In this document: piece by piece, positions 13,687 to 22,048 of the stretch
How the letters are laid out: the number at the start of each line of letters is the position of its first letter
How positions within the stretch are numbered: position 1 is the first letter of the stretch
Assembly: GCA_038258425.1 (NCBI GenBank)
Contig: JBBSPV010000048.1
Span: 1-25,830 of the forward strand
Direction: 5' to 3'
DNA: 25,830 nucleotides
From: DATLGB01 sp038258425
GTDB taxonomy: Bacteria > Actinomycetota > Thermoleophilia > Solirubrobacterales > Solirubrobacteraceae
Made by a program: the position numbers and the translations under genes
The notes under the pieces: generated by a model
What the model was told of the DNA's origin: nothing
Databases searched by the model: none
The model's input: the letters and a program-made list of their open reading frames with translations, nothing else

Positions 13687-14682
13687 CTAGGCGGCCGGCT
13701 CGGCCTCGCGCGCGGTCATGGCCTGCCGGATCGTCTTGGGCAGCATGAAGCGCACGTCCTCGCGCAGCACCTCGAGCGTCTCGACCTGCTCCGTCCCGCG
13801 CTCGCGGAAGAAGTCCACGAGCCGCGCGACGAGCACGTCAGGGGCGCTGGCGCCGGAGGAGATGCCGACGACGCGCTTGCCCTCGAGCCACGCCTCCTCC
13901 ACCTGGCCCTCGTTGTCGATGAGGTGCGCCTGGGCGCCACAGTCGCGCGCGACGTCGACGAGGCGCTGGGAGTTCGACGAGTTCTGCGAGCCGATCACGA
14001 GCACGAGGTCGCACTGGGCGGCGAGCTCGCGCACCGCGAGCTGCCGGTTGGTCGTCGCGTAGCAGATGTCGTCCGTGCGCGGTCCGGTGATGGCCGGGAA
14101 CTTCTCGCGCAGGGCGGCGATGATCGAGCGGGTCTCGTCGACGGCCAGCGTCGTCTGGGAGATGTAGGCGACGCGCGTCGGATCGGCGACCTCGAGCGCG
14201 TCGACGTCGGCCTCCGTCTGAACCAGGACCGTGTGGTCGGGCGCCTCCCCCATCGTGCCCTCGACCTCCTCATGGCCGGCGTGGCCGATGAGCACGATCG
14301 TGTAGCCGTCGGCGGCGAACTTCACCGCCTCGCGGTGGACCTTGGTCACCAGCGGGCAGGTGGCGTCGATGGTGCGCAGCCCGCGCGCCTGCGCGTCCGC
14401 GTGCACCGCGGGAGCCACGCCGTGGGCGCTGAAGACCGTGACGGCGCCCTCGGGCACCGCGTCGTCGAGCTCGTCGATGAACACCGCGCCGCGGGCGCGC
14501 AGCTCTTCGACGACGTGCTTGTTGTGGACGATCTCCTTGCGCACGTAGACCGGCGGCCCGTAGAGCTCGAGCGCCCGCTCGACGGTCTGGACGGCACGGT
14601 CGACGCCCGCGCAGTAGCCGCGCGGCGCGGCGAGCAGGAGCTTGTCCGGGGCGGAGACGGCGGTCGGGGTCACCCTGGTCAT
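13687..14682 (-). CDS. ispH: 4-hydroxy-3-methylbut-2-enyl diphosphate reductase IspH (LytB)
   Basis: A 331-residue Fe-S enzyme, the last step of the MEP isoprenoid pathway, converting HMBPP to IPP and DMAPP. The three cluster cysteines are visible: GYCAGVDRAV (C24), DATCPLVTKVH (C109) and DICYATTNRQ (C207). Other family segments are VRKEIVHNKHVVE, FSAHGVAP, a GHEEVEGTMG loop (HPEVEGT in most members), IGSQNSSNS and GISSGASAP. ATG 14682 overlaps the stop of the peptidase gene (ATGA). It is followed by the MFS gene after 10 bp. Length is normal for the family. Confidence 0.96.
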   Translation of the reverse strand: MTRVTPTAVSAPDKLLLAAPRGYCAGVDRAVQTVERALELYGPPVYVRKEIVHNKHVVEELRARGAVFIDELDDAVPEGAVTVFSAHGVAPAVHADAQARGLRTIDATCPLVTKVHREAVKFAADGYTIVLIGHAGHEEVEGTMGEAPDHTVLVQTEADVDALEVADPTRVAYISQTTLAVDETRSIIAALREKFPAITGPRTDDICYATTNRQLAVRELAAQCDLVLVIGSQNSSNSQRLVDVARDCGAQAHLIDNEGQVEEAWLEGKRVVGISSGASAPDVLVARLVDFFRERGTEQVETLEVLREDVRFMLPKTIRQAMTAREAEPAA

Positions 14683-15842
14683 GGTAGGCGCGTGAGCTCC
14701 TCCTGAAGCGGCGTGGTGACCAGCGGGCCGCGCTGCGGGTGCAGGTGGACGTCGCACTCCAGCCGGACCCCGAACTCCGGCAGGTAGACACCCGGCTCGA
14801 CGGTGAAGGCCGTGCCGGGGGCCAGGGTGCGATCGTCGTGGGTCTCGAGGTCGTCGAGGTTGGCGCCGAGGCCGTGCACCCGTGGGCCCGGGCTCAGCGA
14901 GTGGCCAGTGCGGTGGACGATGCCGTGGCCGTAGCCGCCGGCCTCGATGGCCGCACGCGCCGCACGGTCGACCTCGAAGCCGCGCAGGGCCCGGCCGCCG
15001 TCCCACGCGTCCTGCAGCAGCCGCAGGGCGGCGTCGCGGCCGGTACGCACGGCGGCGAAGACCGCGAGGACGTCCCCCGGCGGCTCGGGTCCGGTGAAGC
15101 TCATCCACGTGACGTCGCCGAACACGTGGCGGTCGCCCGGCGCCCGCGCCCACAGGTCGACGAGCAGCACGCGGTCGGGCTCGACGACGACGTCGGCCGG
15201 CTCGTGGTGGGGGTCGCCCGCGCTCGGACCGGCGGCGATCCCCGGTGGCCCCTCCGTCTGCAGCCCGCGGCGGTCGAGCTCGGCCAGCGCGAGGGCGGCG
15301 AGCTCCCGCTCGGTCACCGTCCCCAGCCCGGCCGCGACCCGCTCCCGCACGAGGGCATGGACCTCCATGACGTGGCGGACGGCCTCGTGGTGGGAAGCCT
15401 CCCCGTCGGCGTCCAGCGCCGCCGCCACGGCCTGGAAGAGGTCGCCGGAGGAGACGACCTCGACGCCGAGCCCGCGCACGAGCTCGACGGCGCCCGCGTC
15501 CGCCCAGCTCACCGCGGGCAGCATGCCGCCGGGCGAGTATTCCATGGCCACGCGCCCGGCACCGGCCAGCGCGGCCTCGAGGATGGCGACGAGCTGGGGC
15601 CAGGAGCGATACCGCGCCGGCTCGACGCCGAGGCCCGTCACGAGGTTGCGGTCGAGCTCCGAGGTCGCGAGCACCGGCTCCCCGTCGGCCGGCAGGACGA
15701 GCACGAGACGCCGGGTGGTACCCGGCGGCTCGGCGCCGAGGACGTGCCAGAGCACCGGGTTGGAGCCGCGGAAGTCGTAGAGGACCCACGCTCCGAGCCC
15801 CTGCTCGCGCAACGCGGCCCGCACGCGGGCGAGGTCGATCAC
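14679..15842 (-). CDS. M24-family Xaa-Pro peptidase-like protein
   Basis: A 387-residue protein of the pita-bread (M24) fold, with an N-terminal creatinase-like domain (1 to about 150) and a C-terminal catalytic domain. Metal-ligand segments are visible: LLVDLWAR and VFGDVTWMSF (Asp pair), GHSLSPGPRVHG (His), FTVEPGVYLPEFG (Glu) and RLECDVHL (Glu). It may cut X-Pro peptides, but relatives include non-peptidases. GTG 15842 begins VIDLARVRAAL, matching the usual N-terminus, and a TACCCT box lies 7 nt before it. The in-frame extension to 15965 runs through the divergent gene and is not used. It heads the minus-strand run with ispH and the MFS gene. Confidence 0.85.
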   Translation of the reverse strand: MIDLARVRAALREQGLGAWVLYDFRGSNPVLWHVLGAEPPGTTRRLVLVLPADGEPVLATSELDRNLVTGLGVEPARYRSWPQLVAILEAALAGAGRVAMEYSPGGMLPAVSWADAGAVELVRGLGVEVVSSGDLFQAVAAALDADGEASHHEAVRHVMEVHALVRERVAAGLGTVTERELAALALAELDRRGLQTEGPPGIAAGPSAGDPHHEPADVVVEPDRVLLVDLWARAPGDRHVFGDVTWMSFTGPEPPGDVLAVFAAVRTGRDAALRLLQDAWDGGRALRGFEVDRAARAAIEAGGYGHGIVHRTGHSLSPGPRVHGLGANLDDLETHDDRTLAPGTAFTVEPGVYLPEFGVRLECDVHLHPQRGPLVTTPLQEELTRLP

Positions 15843-15849
15843 CCGCCGG

Positions 15850-15859
15850 AGGGTACGCT
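15850..15859. promoter_or_regulatory. Back-to-back -10 boxes for 15842 (minus) and 15889 (plus)
   Basis: AGGGTACGCT reads TACCCT on the minus strand, 7 nt from GTG 15842, and TACGCT on the plus strand. The plus gene has a leader of about 20 nt with GGAGG. The two boxes share the central TA. Confidence 0.5.
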
Positions 15860-15888
15860 GGCGCCGGGAGCGAGGGAGGAGCGACGCG

Positions 15889-17322
15889 GTGGCGCAGGCG
15901 CACGGGGATCGACTGACGGCGACGGACGCGTCCTTCCTGGCGCAGGAGAACCCGAGCGCCCACATGCACCTCGGCGCCGTGACGCTGTTCGAGGTGCCCG
16001 CGCCGGCCTACGAGGACGTGCTCGACCACGTCCGCGGCCGGCTGCACCTCGTGCCGCGCTACCGGCAGCGGCTCTCGATCCCGCCGCTGGAGACCGGACG
16101 GCCGCTGTGGGTCGACGACCCGTCCTTCCACCTCGACTACCACCTGCGCCACACGGCGCTCCCCGCGCCGGGCAGCGAAGCCCAGCTGCGGGCGCTGGCC
16201 GCGCGCATCCACTCCCAGGCGCTGGACCGCTCAAAGCCGCTGTGGGAGCTCTGGCTCGTCGAGGGACTGGACCAGGACCGCTTCGCGCTCATCCACAAGA
16301 CCCACCACGCGCTGGTGGACGGCGTCTCCGGCGTCGACCTCGCCACGGTGCTCTTCGACCTCGGGCCGGACCCGGCCGTCGTGGACCATCCGCCCGGCGA
16401 GTGGCTCCCGGGCCGCGAGCCGTCCGCGGTCGAGCTCGCCGCCCGCGGCGTGCGGGCGGTGATGCGCGAGCCGCTGGTGCTCGCAGGGCGGGCGGCCGAC
16501 CTCGCGTCGCGGCCCTCGCGGGCGCTGAGCGCGCTCCGCGAGACCGCGGAGGGCGTCGGCGAGATCGTCTGGGCGGGGCTGAACCCGGCGCCTCCGACGC
16601 CGTTGAACGCCCCCATCGGCCCGCACCGCCGGATCGAGTTCGTCCGCTGCGAGCTGGCGGACTTCAAGCGCGTCAAGGACGCCGCCGGCGGCACGGTCAA
16701 CGACGTCGTGCTCGCCGTCGTGGCCGGTGCCCTGCGCGGCTTCTTGGCCGGCCGCGGCGTGCGCGTCGAGGGCCTCGAGCTGCGCGCGCTGGTCCCCGTG
16801 TCGGTGCGCACGCCCGAGCAGGCCGGGCACGGCGGCAACCGCCTCGCGGCCATGCGGGGCCCGCTGCCGGTCTACGTGGACGACCCGCTCGCCCGGCTGC
16901 AGGTCGTCCGCCGGGCCATGGACGGGCTCAAGGAGTCCAAGCAGGCCGTGGGCGCCGAGGTGCTCGCCAAGGCTCAGGGGTTCGCCCCGCCGACGCTGCT
17001 CGCACAGGCCTCCCGGCTGAACTTCTCCACGCGGCTGTTCAACCTCATCGTGACCAACGTGCCGGGCCCGCAGTTCCCGCTCTACGTCCTCGGCCGGCGG
17101 ATGACGGACTTCTTCCCGATCGCCTTCCTGCCCGAGAACCACGGGCTGGCCGTCGCGATCATGTCCTACGACGGCGGGATCGACTTCGGGCTGCTCGGCG
17201 ACTTCGACGTGCTCGACGACCTCGACGTCCTCGCGGTCCACGTCGAGCGGTCCCTGGCCGAGCTCGTGGCGGCGGCCGAGGCGCGGACGGCGAGCCCGGC
17301 CGCGCCGGAGCCGCTTGGGTAA
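15889..17322 (+). CDS. WS/DGAT-family O-acyltransferase
   Basis: A 477-residue bifunctional wax ester synthase/diacylglycerol acyltransferase-type enzyme, making storage lipids (triacylglycerol or wax esters) from acyl-CoA at the membrane. Seen: LTATDASFLAQE at the N-terminus, LDRSKPLWELWLVEGL, the catalytic HHxxxDG motif as HHALVDG (about 139-145), NDVVLAVVAGALRGFL (the ND motif), LVPVSVR, and the C-terminal NVPGPQFPLYVLG and DGGIDFGLLGDFD. GTG 15889 is preceded by GGAGG at good spacing. Actinobacteria often carry several such genes; which acceptor this one uses is not visible. Confidence 0.93.
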   Translation: MAQAHGDRLTATDASFLAQENPSAHMHLGAVTLFEVPAPAYEDVLDHVRGRLHLVPRYRQRLSIPPLETGRPLWVDDPSFHLDYHLRHTALPAPGSEAQLRALAARIHSQALDRSKPLWELWLVEGLDQDRFALIHKTHHALVDGVSGVDLATVLFDLGPDPAVVDHPPGEWLPGREPSAVELAARGVRAVMREPLVLAGRAADLASRPSRALSALRETAEGVGEIVWAGLNPAPPTPLNAPIGPHRRIEFVRCELADFKRVKDAAGGTVNDVVLAVVAGALRGFLAGRGVRVEGLELRALVPVSVRTPEQAGHGGNRLAAMRGPLPVYVDDPLARLQVVRRAMDGLKESKQAVGAEVLAKAQGFAPPTLLAQASRLNFSTRLFNLIVTNVPGPQFPLYVLGRRMTDFFPIAFLPENHGLAVAIMSYDGGIDFGLLGDFDVLDDLDVLAVHVERSLAELVAAAEARTASPAAPEPLG

Positions 17323-17384
17323 GCGGCCGCGGGACCGGGCAGTTCGTCCGTGACAGTCAACGCAGGCGAACCCGAGGAGCCCAC

Positions 17385-17546
17385 ATGCCCGAGAACTTCG
17401 ACGACGCCAAGGGCGACGTGAAGGAGAAGGCCGGCGACGCGACCGGCGACAAGGACCTCAAGCGCGAGGGCCAGGCCGATCAGGCGTCAGGCAAGGTCAA
17501 GGAGGGTGTCGACAACGTCAAGGACAAGCTGACCGGCAAGGACTGA
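17385..17546 (+). CDS. CsbD family stress protein
   Basis: A 53-residue, highly charged, Gly/Lys/Asp-rich protein (MPENFDDAKGDVKEKAGDATG, QASGKVKEG), typical of the CsbD/YjbJ family, which is induced by general stress; the mechanism is unknown. GAGGAG lies 6 nt before the ATG. Codon use is richer in Lys than in the neighbours. A strong hairpin terminator follows within 15 bp. Confidence 0.88.
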   Translation: MPENFDDAKGDVKEKAGDATGDKDLKREGQADQASGKVKEGVDNVKDKLTGKD

Positions 17547-17556
17547 CCCGGACGGA

Positions 17557-17596
17557 CGGTGGCGGCCGAGGCGTCCGACGACGCCGGCCGCCACCG
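17557..17596. terminator. Strong hairpin terminator after csbD
   Basis: CGGTGGCGGCC (17557-17567) pairs perfectly with GGCCGCCACCG (17586-17596). Inside it, after a 2-nt bulge, GGCGTC pairs with GACGCC around a CGAC loop. This gives 17 base pairs in all. It lies just after the csbD stop and can also serve the converging ApbE gene. Confidence 0.75.
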
Positions 17597-17662
17597 ACGT
17601 TCACGTGACGGTGAACGCCGTGGACACCTTGGCGTGGACCTCGCCGGACGCGGGGCCGCAGG

Positions 17663-18412
17663 TCAGCCGACGCGGTGGCGCGCGAAGCCGGGCGTCGCCA
17701 GGACGCGGTCGTCGCTCGTGATGCACATCGCGTCGTAGCCGGCCAGGGTCGCGGTCCACTCGGGGCCGTCGGCACCCATGGCGAAGGCCGCGGTCGCGTA
17801 GGCGTCGGCGAGCCCGAGGTCGGGGCCGACGACCGTGACGGAGCGCAGGCCGGTGGGACGGCTTCCCGTGTGCGGCTCGACGATGTGGGCGCCGCGCTCG
17901 TACTCGCCCGACGTCGCGACGGCGAGGTCCTCGACGGCCAGGACGGCGGCGAGGCCGTCCAGCTCGACGGGATGGCGGATGCCGACCCGCCAGCGCCGGT
18001 CCGGCGCCGGACGGCCGCGGGCGACGACGTCGCCGCCCGCGTTGATGCAGCAGTCCGAGATCCCGGCCCGCGCGAGCCGCTCGCCGGCGCGCGCCACGGC
18101 CCAGCCCTTCACGAGGCCGGACGGATCGAGCCGGCCGGCCGGCCGGGCGCTGAAGTAGCCGCCGGTCAGGCGGTGCAGCTCGAGGCACCGGCCGAGGACC
18201 TCATCGACCTCCGGCCGACACTCGGCGATGGTCAGCTCCCCACGATCGAGCCGGCTGACGTCGCTGTCGTCGCGATACGTGCTGAACGTGGCGTCCATCT
18301 GGCGGAGCCACTCGAAGGCCGGCTCCACGTCGGCGTCCCGTGTGTCGCGGACGTCGATGCCGATCGGCATCCCCATGATGTGGCGGACCTGCGTCGTGGA
18401 CCCGGAAGGCAC
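17663..18412 (-). CDS. apbE: FAD:protein FMN transferase (ApbE)
   Basis: A 249-residue flavin transferase that attaches FMN from FAD to a Thr or Ser of a target protein. Seen: the N-terminal MGMPIGIDV, the FSTYRDDSDVSRL segment, GLVKGWAV, INAGGDVVARG, VATSGEYER, HIVEPHTGSRPTG and the C-terminal ADAYATAAFAMG, all in family order. No signal peptide is visible, so it may act in the cytosol or be exported by another route. It starts at GTG 18412; an internal ATG (in HIMGMP) is possible. The probable target, an FMN-binding protein with SGATFTS, is encoded at 19972-20484 on the other strand. Confidence 0.9.
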   Translation of the reverse strand: MPSGSTTQVRHIMGMPIGIDVRDTRDADVEPAFEWLRQMDATFSTYRDDSDVSRLDRGELTIAECRPEVDEVLGRCLELHRLTGGYFSARPAGRLDPSGLVKGWAVARAGERLARAGISDCCINAGGDVVARGRPAPDRRWRVGIRHPVELDGLAAVLAVEDLAVATSGEYERGAHIVEPHTGSRPTGLRSVTVVGPDLGLADAYATAAFAMGADGPEWTATLAGYDAMCITSDDRVLATPGFARHRVG

Positions 18413-18523
18413 GGTGAGAGGATCACGGACGCACCTGAGCCCCGGCTGGGGGTCGTCACCGTCCTCAGCCCTCTCTCAGGGTCCGCCCAGCGCCCGCACG
18501 CGGTCGGGCTCGACCCTTCCCGC

Positions 18524-18541
18524 ATGAGGCTCCCGACATGA
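18524..18541 (+). CDS. Possible five-residue upstream frame before the reductase
   Basis: ATG 18524 reads MRLPT and stops with TGA overlapping the reductase ATG (ATGA). It could couple translation, but such a short frame may be chance. Confidence 0.2.
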   Translation: MRLPT

Positions 18542-19959
18542 GCGTCCGGGCTCCCGAGCTGCCGTCCTCGCTCTGGGTCGATCCTCCGCCTCCGCCGCCT
18601 CCGCCCGGGCCCGTCGCCGACGCGCGTCCCCGTCGCCGGCCCGCGCGCCAGCGGCCGCTCGTCGTGGACGCGCTCGCCGCGGCGGCGGGGATCGGGCTCG
18701 GCTTCACCGTCGGCCTAGGGGTGACCGCCGAGACCGCCGGGTCGCTGAGTGCCCCGGGCGGCGTCGCCACAGCGGCCGGGCGCCTCGCCGGCCTGCTCGC
18801 CGCCTACGCCATCGTCGTCGTCGTCCTGCTCGTGGCCCGCGTGCCGCCGCTGGAACGCGCGATCGGCCAGGACCGCCTCGTCCGCTGGCACCGCACGCTC
18901 GGCCCCTGGCCGCTGTACCTGCTGCTCGCCCACGCCGTGCTCATCACCCTCGGCTACGCGCGCCAGGCCCACGACGGGGTGCTGCACGAGTTCGGGCAGC
19001 TGCTGGTCACCTATTCCGGCATCCTCGCCGCCACCGCCGGCGCCGTCCTGCTCTTCGCCGCCGGCATCAGCTCGTATCGGCTCGCCCGCCGGCGGATGGC
19101 CTACGAGACGTGGTGGTCCGTCCACCTCTACACCTACCTCGCGCTGCTGGTGTCCTTCTCCCACCAGGTGAACACCGGCGCCTCCTTCGTCGGGCACCCG
19201 ACCGCGCGCCTGTGGTGGACGGCACTCTGGGCCGGGACGCTCGGCGTCGTCGTCGCGACACGCGTCGGCCTGCCGGCGTGGCGCTCGCTGCGCCACCGGG
19301 TCCGCGTCGTCAGCGCCACACCGGCGGGACCCGGCGTCGTCTCGATCCTCCTGCGCGGGCGCAGGCTCGACCGCCTGCCGATCGCCGGCGGCCAGTTCCT
19401 CCAGTGGCGCCTCCTGCGTCGGGGCCTGTGGTGGCAGGCGCACCCCTACTCGCTCTCGGCGGCGCCCTCGGGCGACCGGCTGCGCATCACCGTCAAGGAC
19501 CTCGGCGATCACAGCGCCGGGCTCCCCGACCTGCAGCCCGGCACGCGCGTGGCGATCGAAGGCCCGTACGGGACGTTCACCGCCGACACGGCCACGAGCC
19601 GGCGGCTGCTGTTCATCGGCGCCGGCGTCGGCACCGCACCCATCCTGGCGGTGCTGCAGGAGCTGCCGGCGAAGACCGACGTCGCCGTCCTGCTGCGCGC
19701 CTCGACCCGACAGGATGTGGTCCTGCGCGACGAGGTCGCCACCGAGGTCCGCCGGCGCGGCGGGCGCCTCGTCGAGCTGACCGGGTCGCGCCACGAGATC
19801 CGCCTCGACGCCGACGCGCTCACCGGCCACGTCCCGGACCTGCGCCGGCGCGACGTGTACCTCTGCGGCCCCGACGCCCTCGCACAACAGATCGCCTCCG
19901 AGCTCGAGCGCGCCGGCGTGCCCGGGCGTCAGGTCCACCTCGAGTCCTTCACCGTCTGA
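18538..19959 (+). CDS. Ferric-reductase-like transmembrane flavoprotein (heme/FAD/NAD(P)H)
   Basis: A 473-residue membrane oxidoreductase. A short cytosolic N-terminus with a proline run precedes about six helices (about 40-240) with His pairs RWHRTLGPWPLYLLLAHAVL and VHLYTYLALLVSFSH, fit to hold two hemes across the membrane. The C-terminal half is a ferredoxin-NADP reductase unit: HPYSLSAAP (FAD), IEGPYGTF, GAGVGTAPILAVL (nucleotide) and YLCGPDALAQQ. It should carry electrons from NAD(P)H to the outer face. The FMN-binding protein follows after 12 bp with its own GGAG, and ApbE lies divergent. The acceptor is not known. Confidence 0.87.
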   Translation: MSVRAPELPSSLWVDPPPPPPPPGPVADARPRRRPARQRPLVVDALAAAAGIGLGFTVGLGVTAETAGSLSAPGGVATAAGRLAGLLAAYAIVVVVLLVARVPPLERAIGQDRLVRWHRTLGPWPLYLLLAHAVLITLGYARQAHDGVLHEFGQLLVTYSGILAATAGAVLLFAAGISSYRLARRRMAYETWWSVHLYTYLALLVSFSHQVNTGASFVGHPTARLWWTALWAGTLGVVVATRVGLPAWRSLRHRVRVVSATPAGPGVVSILLRGRRLDRLPIAGGQFLQWRLLRRGLWWQAHPYSLSAAPSGDRLRITVKDLGDHSAGLPDLQPGTRVAIEGPYGTFTADTATSRRLLFIGAGVGTAPILAVLQELPAKTDVAVLLRASTRQDVVLRDEVATEVRRRGGRLVELTGSRHEIRLDADALTGHVPDLRRRDVYLCGPDALAQQIASELERAGVPGRQVHLESFTV

Positions 19960-19971
19960 CGGAGCCCGCCC

Positions 19972-20484
19972 ATGCGCCGATCCCCCATTGTGCTCGGAGC
20001 CACCGTCGTCGGGACCGCGGGCGTCCTCGCCTTCCATCCGCACGCCCCGCTCCCGGCGACCGCGACGGCGACCACTCCGTCCGCCACCGCCACTCCCACC
20101 GCGACGGGAGCCTCGAGCTCGCGCAGGCGCTCCTCGAGCCCGTCGAGGGGGTCGACCGGCGCGTCCGGGCCCGCGACCGGCGACGCCGTCTCCACCGTCT
20201 ACGGCGACGCGCAGGTCCGCGTCACGGTCGACGCCGGCAGGATCACCAGGATCGAGGCGCTCCAGCTGCAGGGCAACGACCCGCGCTCCGTGGAGATCTC
20301 CTCCGGCGCCGCCCCGCTGCTCGAGCAGAGCGCCCTGCGCAAGCAGAGCGCTGACGTCGACGCCGTCAGCGGCGCCACCTTCACCAGCGCGAGCTACTCC
20401 CAGACGCTCCAGTCCGCGCTCGACAGGCTCGGCTTCAAGGCGCCCGACGGGACCCGCGCCACCCTCCAGGTCCCTTCACGCTGA
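19972..20484 (+). CDS. Exported FMN-binding domain protein (ApbE target)
   Basis: A 170-residue protein with an N-terminal signal or anchor (about 4-22), a Thr/Ala/Ser-rich linker (about 28-70) and an FMN-binding domain (about 72-165). It carries the flavinylation motif DAVSGATFTS (130-139), in which the last Thr (T138) is the expected site of covalent FMN attachment by ApbE. It lies 12 bp behind the ferric-reductase-like gene with GGAG before ATG 19972. Together they look like a flavin-based outward electron-transfer chain. Similar single-domain proteins occur in actinobacteria. Confidence 0.87.
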   Translation: MRRSPIVLGATVVGTAGVLAFHPHAPLPATATATTPSATATPTATGASSSRRRSSSPSRGSTGASGPATGDAVSTVYGDAQVRVTVDAGRITRIEALQLQGNDPRSVEISSGAAPLLEQSALRKQSADVDAVSGATFTSASYSQTLQSALDRLGFKAPDGTRATLQVPSR

Positions 20485-20490
20485 GCTCGA

Positions 20491-20680
20491 GTGCCGGGCG
20501 TCCGGCGCCCGGCCTTCACCGTCGAGGCCCTCGGCGACTTCAGCGCCTCACTCGCGGATCTGCCGGCCGGCACGGAGGTCCTGCTCGACGGTCCCCACGG
20601 CGAGGGCGCGTCCGAGGCCCCGGCGATGCGTGGACGCCTCCTGCTCGCGGCGGGCATCGGCGTCCCGAGCCTCGCGAGCT
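20491..20680 (+). pseudogene. Remnant of a second reductase FAD/NAD domain
   Basis: The frame from GTG 20491 reads FTVEALGDFSASLADLPAGT, then VLLDGPHGE and RLLLAAGIG. This lines up with TVKDLGDHSAGLPDLQPGT, IEGPYGTF and LLFIGAGVG in the intact gene at 18538-19959. The membrane half, the HPYS motif and everything after the nucleotide loop are missing. It is a fragment of a paralogue, not a working gene. Confidence 0.6.
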
Positions 20681-20803
20681 CGTGCGCCGGCCGCGCTCGA
20701 ACGGCTCGACCAGGCGCGCCACGACCTCAGGCGGCAACCGCTCCCCGCCGCTCGCCACCCGCAGGAGGGCGTCGCGCTCCGTGCTCACGCCAGTTCGACG
20801 GCC
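20681..20803 (-). pseudogene. Remnant of a sensor histidine kinase ATPase domain
   Basis: On the minus strand the sequence reads TGVSTERDALLRVASGGERLPP-EVVARLVEPFERG, which looks like the strand before the G1 box and the PxxVxxLFEPFxRG loop of HATPase domains. About 40 residues are left, with no start region, His box or end. It abuts the reductase remnant tail to tail. Confidence 0.45.
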
Positions 20804-20851
20804 ATCAGTTGAAGTAGGCGGTGGCGGAGCCGTCGTGAGCTCATCCGACGC

Positions 20852-21583
20852 TCAGGCCGCATCGGTCCGGTTGTGGTTGACGGCCTCGATGTTGTGGCCG
20901 TCGGGATCGAGGACGAACGCCCCGTAGTAGCCGGGGTGGTAGACGGCGCGCTCGCCGGGCGCGCCGTTGTCCGTGTAGCCGGCGTCGATCGCGGCTCGGT
21001 GGAAGGCATCGACCGCCGCGTCGGTGTCGACGCCGAACGCGAGGTGGACGTGCTCGGTCAGCGGCTCGCCGGCGACGTAGCAGACCGAGGCGTTGGCGGT
21101 GACGATCCGGACGTGGTCGGGCTCGTCGACGCCGATCTCGTGGCCCGTTGCCACGTAGAAGCGCCGGATGGCCGCGACGTCACGCGTGCGCAGCCACACG
21201 TGGTCGATCGCGCCGGCCTTGCGCTCCCGGCCGGTACACACCGCTTCGACGCTGTTGCCGTCCGGGTCACGCAGAAACCCGCCGTAGTAGTCCTCGCCGT
21301 ACCGCGGCCGCGGGCCGGGCGCGCCTTCGCCGGCGTAGCCGGCCTCGACACCGGCGCGGTGGAAGGCGTCGACAAGCCCGGGCGACGGCGCGTAGAACGC
21401 GATATGCAGGTGCCTCGCGACGGGTTGACCGTCGGCGACGATCGAGAAATCGCCCCAATCGAGGTACTCGGCGTCGTCCACGGGCTCCGTGCGGCCGAGC
21501 ACTGTGAGGACGGTCTCGTAGAAGCGCTGGGACGCGTCGCGGTCCGAGACGCGGATGTCAACATGGTCGATCACCCGGCCCAT
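20852..21583 (-). CDS. Tandem VOC (glyoxalase/dioxygenase-fold) protein
   Basis: A 243-residue protein with two VOC domains, about 1-117 and 124-243, each with an IDHVxxRxxD start and a late PDGxxxEAV segment (DPDGNSVEAV and DPDGHNIEAV). Metal ligands seem present (His in DHV, HLHIAF/HVHLAF, and Glu in the last strand). The halves resemble each other throughout, including FHRA-GxxAGY-GAPG, pointing to an internal duplication. Substrate unknown. The ATG at 21583 has no clear Shine-Dalgarno; the frame could also begin at the GTG three codons later. Confidence 0.85.
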   Translation of the reverse strand: MGRVIDHVDIRVSDRDASQRFYETVLTVLGRTEPVDDAEYLDWGDFSIVADGQPVARHLHIAFYAPSPGLVDAFHRAGVEAGYAGEGAPGPRPRYGEDYYGGFLRDPDGNSVEAVCTGRERKAGAIDHVWLRTRDVAAIRRFYVATGHEIGVDEPDHVRIVTANASVCYVAGEPLTEHVHLAFGVDTDAAVDAFHRAAIDAGYTDNGAPGERAVYHPGYYGAFVLDPDGHNIEAVNHNRTDAA

Positions 21584-21726
21584 TGTGCGGCAACGTCCCG
21601 GCGCCGCCGAACGGCCCTGAGGCGGGCGACTTCCGCCTGACCTACGGACGTCATCGTCGAGCGAGCGCGGTTCGGCATCCGCACGAACCTCCGCGCGGCA
21701 TCGTCACCCACGGGCTTCGCGGCAGC

Positions 21727-22023
21727 TCAGTACCCGAGGGCGAACTTCGCGTCCTCGGACATCTTGTCCGGGGACCACGGCGGCGCGAAGACCATCGTCG
21801 GGACGACCTCCTCGACACCGTCGAGCTCGCTGACGAACTCGACCATCTGCTCGGAGACCTGCGGCCCGATCGGGCAGGCGGGCGTCGTCAGCGTGAACGT
21901 GACCTCGACGCGGCCGCCGTCGATCTCCACCCCGTAGACGAGCCCGAGCTCGACGAAGTCGAGCCCCAGCTCGGGGTCGATCACGTTCGTGAGCGCGTCG
22001 GTGACTTCGGCTTCATCGACCAT
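21727..22023 (-). CDS. DUF59/MIP18-family protein (SufT/PaaD-like)
   Basis: A 98-residue protein of the family linked to Fe-S cluster assembly. Seen: ALTNVIDPELGLDFVELGLVYGV at the N-terminus, the central TLTTPACPIGP with the conserved Cys, and the end APPWSPDKMSEDAKFALGY. No suf genes are nearby. ATG 22023 is chosen because it opens the domain and lies 7 nt after a TACCCT box; the longer frame would run through the divergent fxsA start. Confidence 0.88.
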   Translation of the reverse strand: MVDEAEVTDALTNVIDPELGLDFVELGLVYGVEIDGGRVEVTFTLTTPACPIGPQVSEQMVEFVSELDGVEEVVPTMVFAPPWSPDKMSEDAKFALGY

Positions 22024-22030
22024 GGCTCCG

Positions 22031-22040
22031 AGGGTAGCCT
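22031..22040. promoter_or_regulatory. Back-to-back -10 boxes for two divergent leaderless genes
   Basis: AGGGTAGCCT reads TACCCT on the minus strand, 7 nt from ATG 22023, and TAGCCT on the plus strand, 8 nt from ATG 22049. The two start codons are only 25 bp apart, so there is no room for separate leaders. Confidence 0.6.
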
Positions 22041-22048
22041 CAAGCGCG

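Noticed and set aside
14739..17546. A 935-codon plus-strand frame through the peptidase and acyltransferase genes
   Set aside because: It overlaps two well-supported genes in other frames and shows only low-complexity Arg/Pro/Ala sequence; the tail matches CsbD only because CsbD lies in that frame.
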